Assembly (NCBI GenBank): GCA_036557665.1
Contig: DATBHG010000072.1
Span: forward strand, 62,001 to 126,000
DNA from: VAZQ01 sp036557665
GTDB lineage: Bacteria; Pseudomonadota; Alphaproteobacteria; Rhizobiales; Xanthobacteraceae
DNA: 64,000 bases
Reading direction: 5' to 3'
Position 1 is the stretch's first letter. Every line of letters starts with the position of its first letter. Below are positions 63,522 through 64,000 of the stretch, piece after piece. The translations under genes were made by a program, and so were the position numbers. Below the pieces are notes generated by a model. That model did not search any database. It had not been told where the DNA came from and was given only the letters and a program-made list of their open reading frames with translations.

Positions 63522-64000
63522 TCAAGCACCCTTCCCGTCCGGCGGCTTTGCATCGTTCGCCTTCTCGTCGCCGGGGAGGTCGTAGCCGGGTCCCTCCCAG
63601 GGAGACAGGAAATCGAAATTGCGAAACTCCTGCGTGAGTCGCACCGGCTCGTACACGACGCGCTTTTGCTGGTCGTCGTAGCGCACCTCGACGAAGCCGG
63701 TGAGCGGGAAGTCCTTGCGCAGGGGATGGCCTTCGAATCCGTAATCGGTGAGCAGACGGCGCATGTCGGGGTGGCCGGTGAAGATGACCCCGTAAAGATC
63801 GTAGGTCTCACGCTCGAACCAGTTGGCGCCCGGAAACACGTCGATGATGGAGGGCACCGGCGTGGTCTCGTCGGTTTCGATCTTCACGCGCACGCGCAGG
63901 TTCTGCTTGGGCGAGAGCAAGTGATATACGATGTCGAAGCGTCGCTCGCGCCCGGGCCAATCCACCGCGGTGATGTCGATCAAGCTCCAGAACTGACAGC
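63522..64000 (-). CDS. nuoC: NADH-quinone oxidoreductase subunit C (5' partial)
   Basis: The frame is open to the window end, where FWSLIDITAVDWPGRERRFDIVYHLLS begins the 30-kDa domain; a TTG at 63983 is not the start. Conserved RVKIETDETTPVPSIIDVFPGANWFERETYDLYGVIFTGHPDMRRLLTDYGFEGHPLRKDFPL is the family signature. The N-terminal ~40 residues are outside the window. It links the peripheral arm with NuoD. Confidence 0.95.
   Translation of the reverse strand, partial: CQFWSLIDITAVDWPGRERRFDIVYHLLSPKQNLRVRVKIETDETTPVPSIIDVFPGANWFERETYDLYGVIFTGHPDMRRLLTDYGFEGHPLRKDFPLTGFVEVRYDDQQKRVVYEPVRLTQEFRNFDFLSPWEGPGYDLPGDEKANDAKPPDGKGA

Overview
The window looks like high-GC chromosomal DNA from an alphaproteobacterium of the order Hyphomicrobiales (Bradyrhizobium/Xanthobacteraceae-like). 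The basis is the gene order (a nuo operon leading to birA, RNase J, mce, DUF1467, proS, lolCE, lolD; ribD-ribE-ribH-nusB, thiL, hppA, bamE; CBP3 chaperone, DUF177, plsX, fabH, ihfA, merR) and small families typical of that order (DUF3606, DUF3775, short zinc-ribbon proteins). No rRNA, intact tRNA or CRISPR array was seen.

Region 1 (about 1-11 kb) is accessory. A four-gene operon on the + strand encodes a SNF2-type helicase with a DUF3883 tail (cut by the window edge), a small ASCH-domain protein, a DUF1156 DNA adenine methylase and a DUF499 ATPase with an N-terminal HEPN-like domain. This is the helicase-methylase-ATPase layout of the predicted 'Hma' anti-phage systems, here with an ASCH gene translationally coupled between helicase and methylase. 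A stand-alone LigD-like ligase adenylation domain, a GNAT acetyltransferase and remnants of a mobile element (a decayed tyrosine recombinase and a small tail-like ORF) follow.

Region 2 (about 11-19.2 kb) holds poorly conserved material: an orphan periplasmic substrate-binding protein, two tandem small peptides with double-glycine (VTGG) leaders, two single-domain response regulators, a zinc-ribbon protein, a DUF3606 protein and several tiny membrane-protein ORFs.

Region 3 (about 19.2-33.3 kb) is core metabolism: merR/ihfA, fatty-acid and phospholipid initiation (fabH, plsX), a bc1 assembly chaperone, bamE, the membrane pyrophosphatase hppA, an FMN-dependent alpha-hydroxy-acid dehydrogenase, thiL and the riboflavin genes with nusB. 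A cytochrome P450 sits on the opposite strand between nusB and thiL.

Region 4 (about 33-47 kb) contains a small lipoprotein, a CmcJ-like oxygenase, gyrA, lolD/lolCE, a MarR-GNAT regulator with a palindromic operator and 14-bp repeats, proS, an FAD monooxygenase, a DHFR-like reductase and DUF1467. Several are insertions into an otherwise conserved block.

Region 5 (47-64 kb) runs entirely on the - strand: nuoC (cut by the window end), D, E, F, G, H, I, J, K, L, M, N, then birA, RNase J and mce. Three small non-canonical ORFs are interleaved in the nuo operon. Together these genes encode respiratory complex I, biotin attachment, RNA turnover and propionyl-CoA metabolism.
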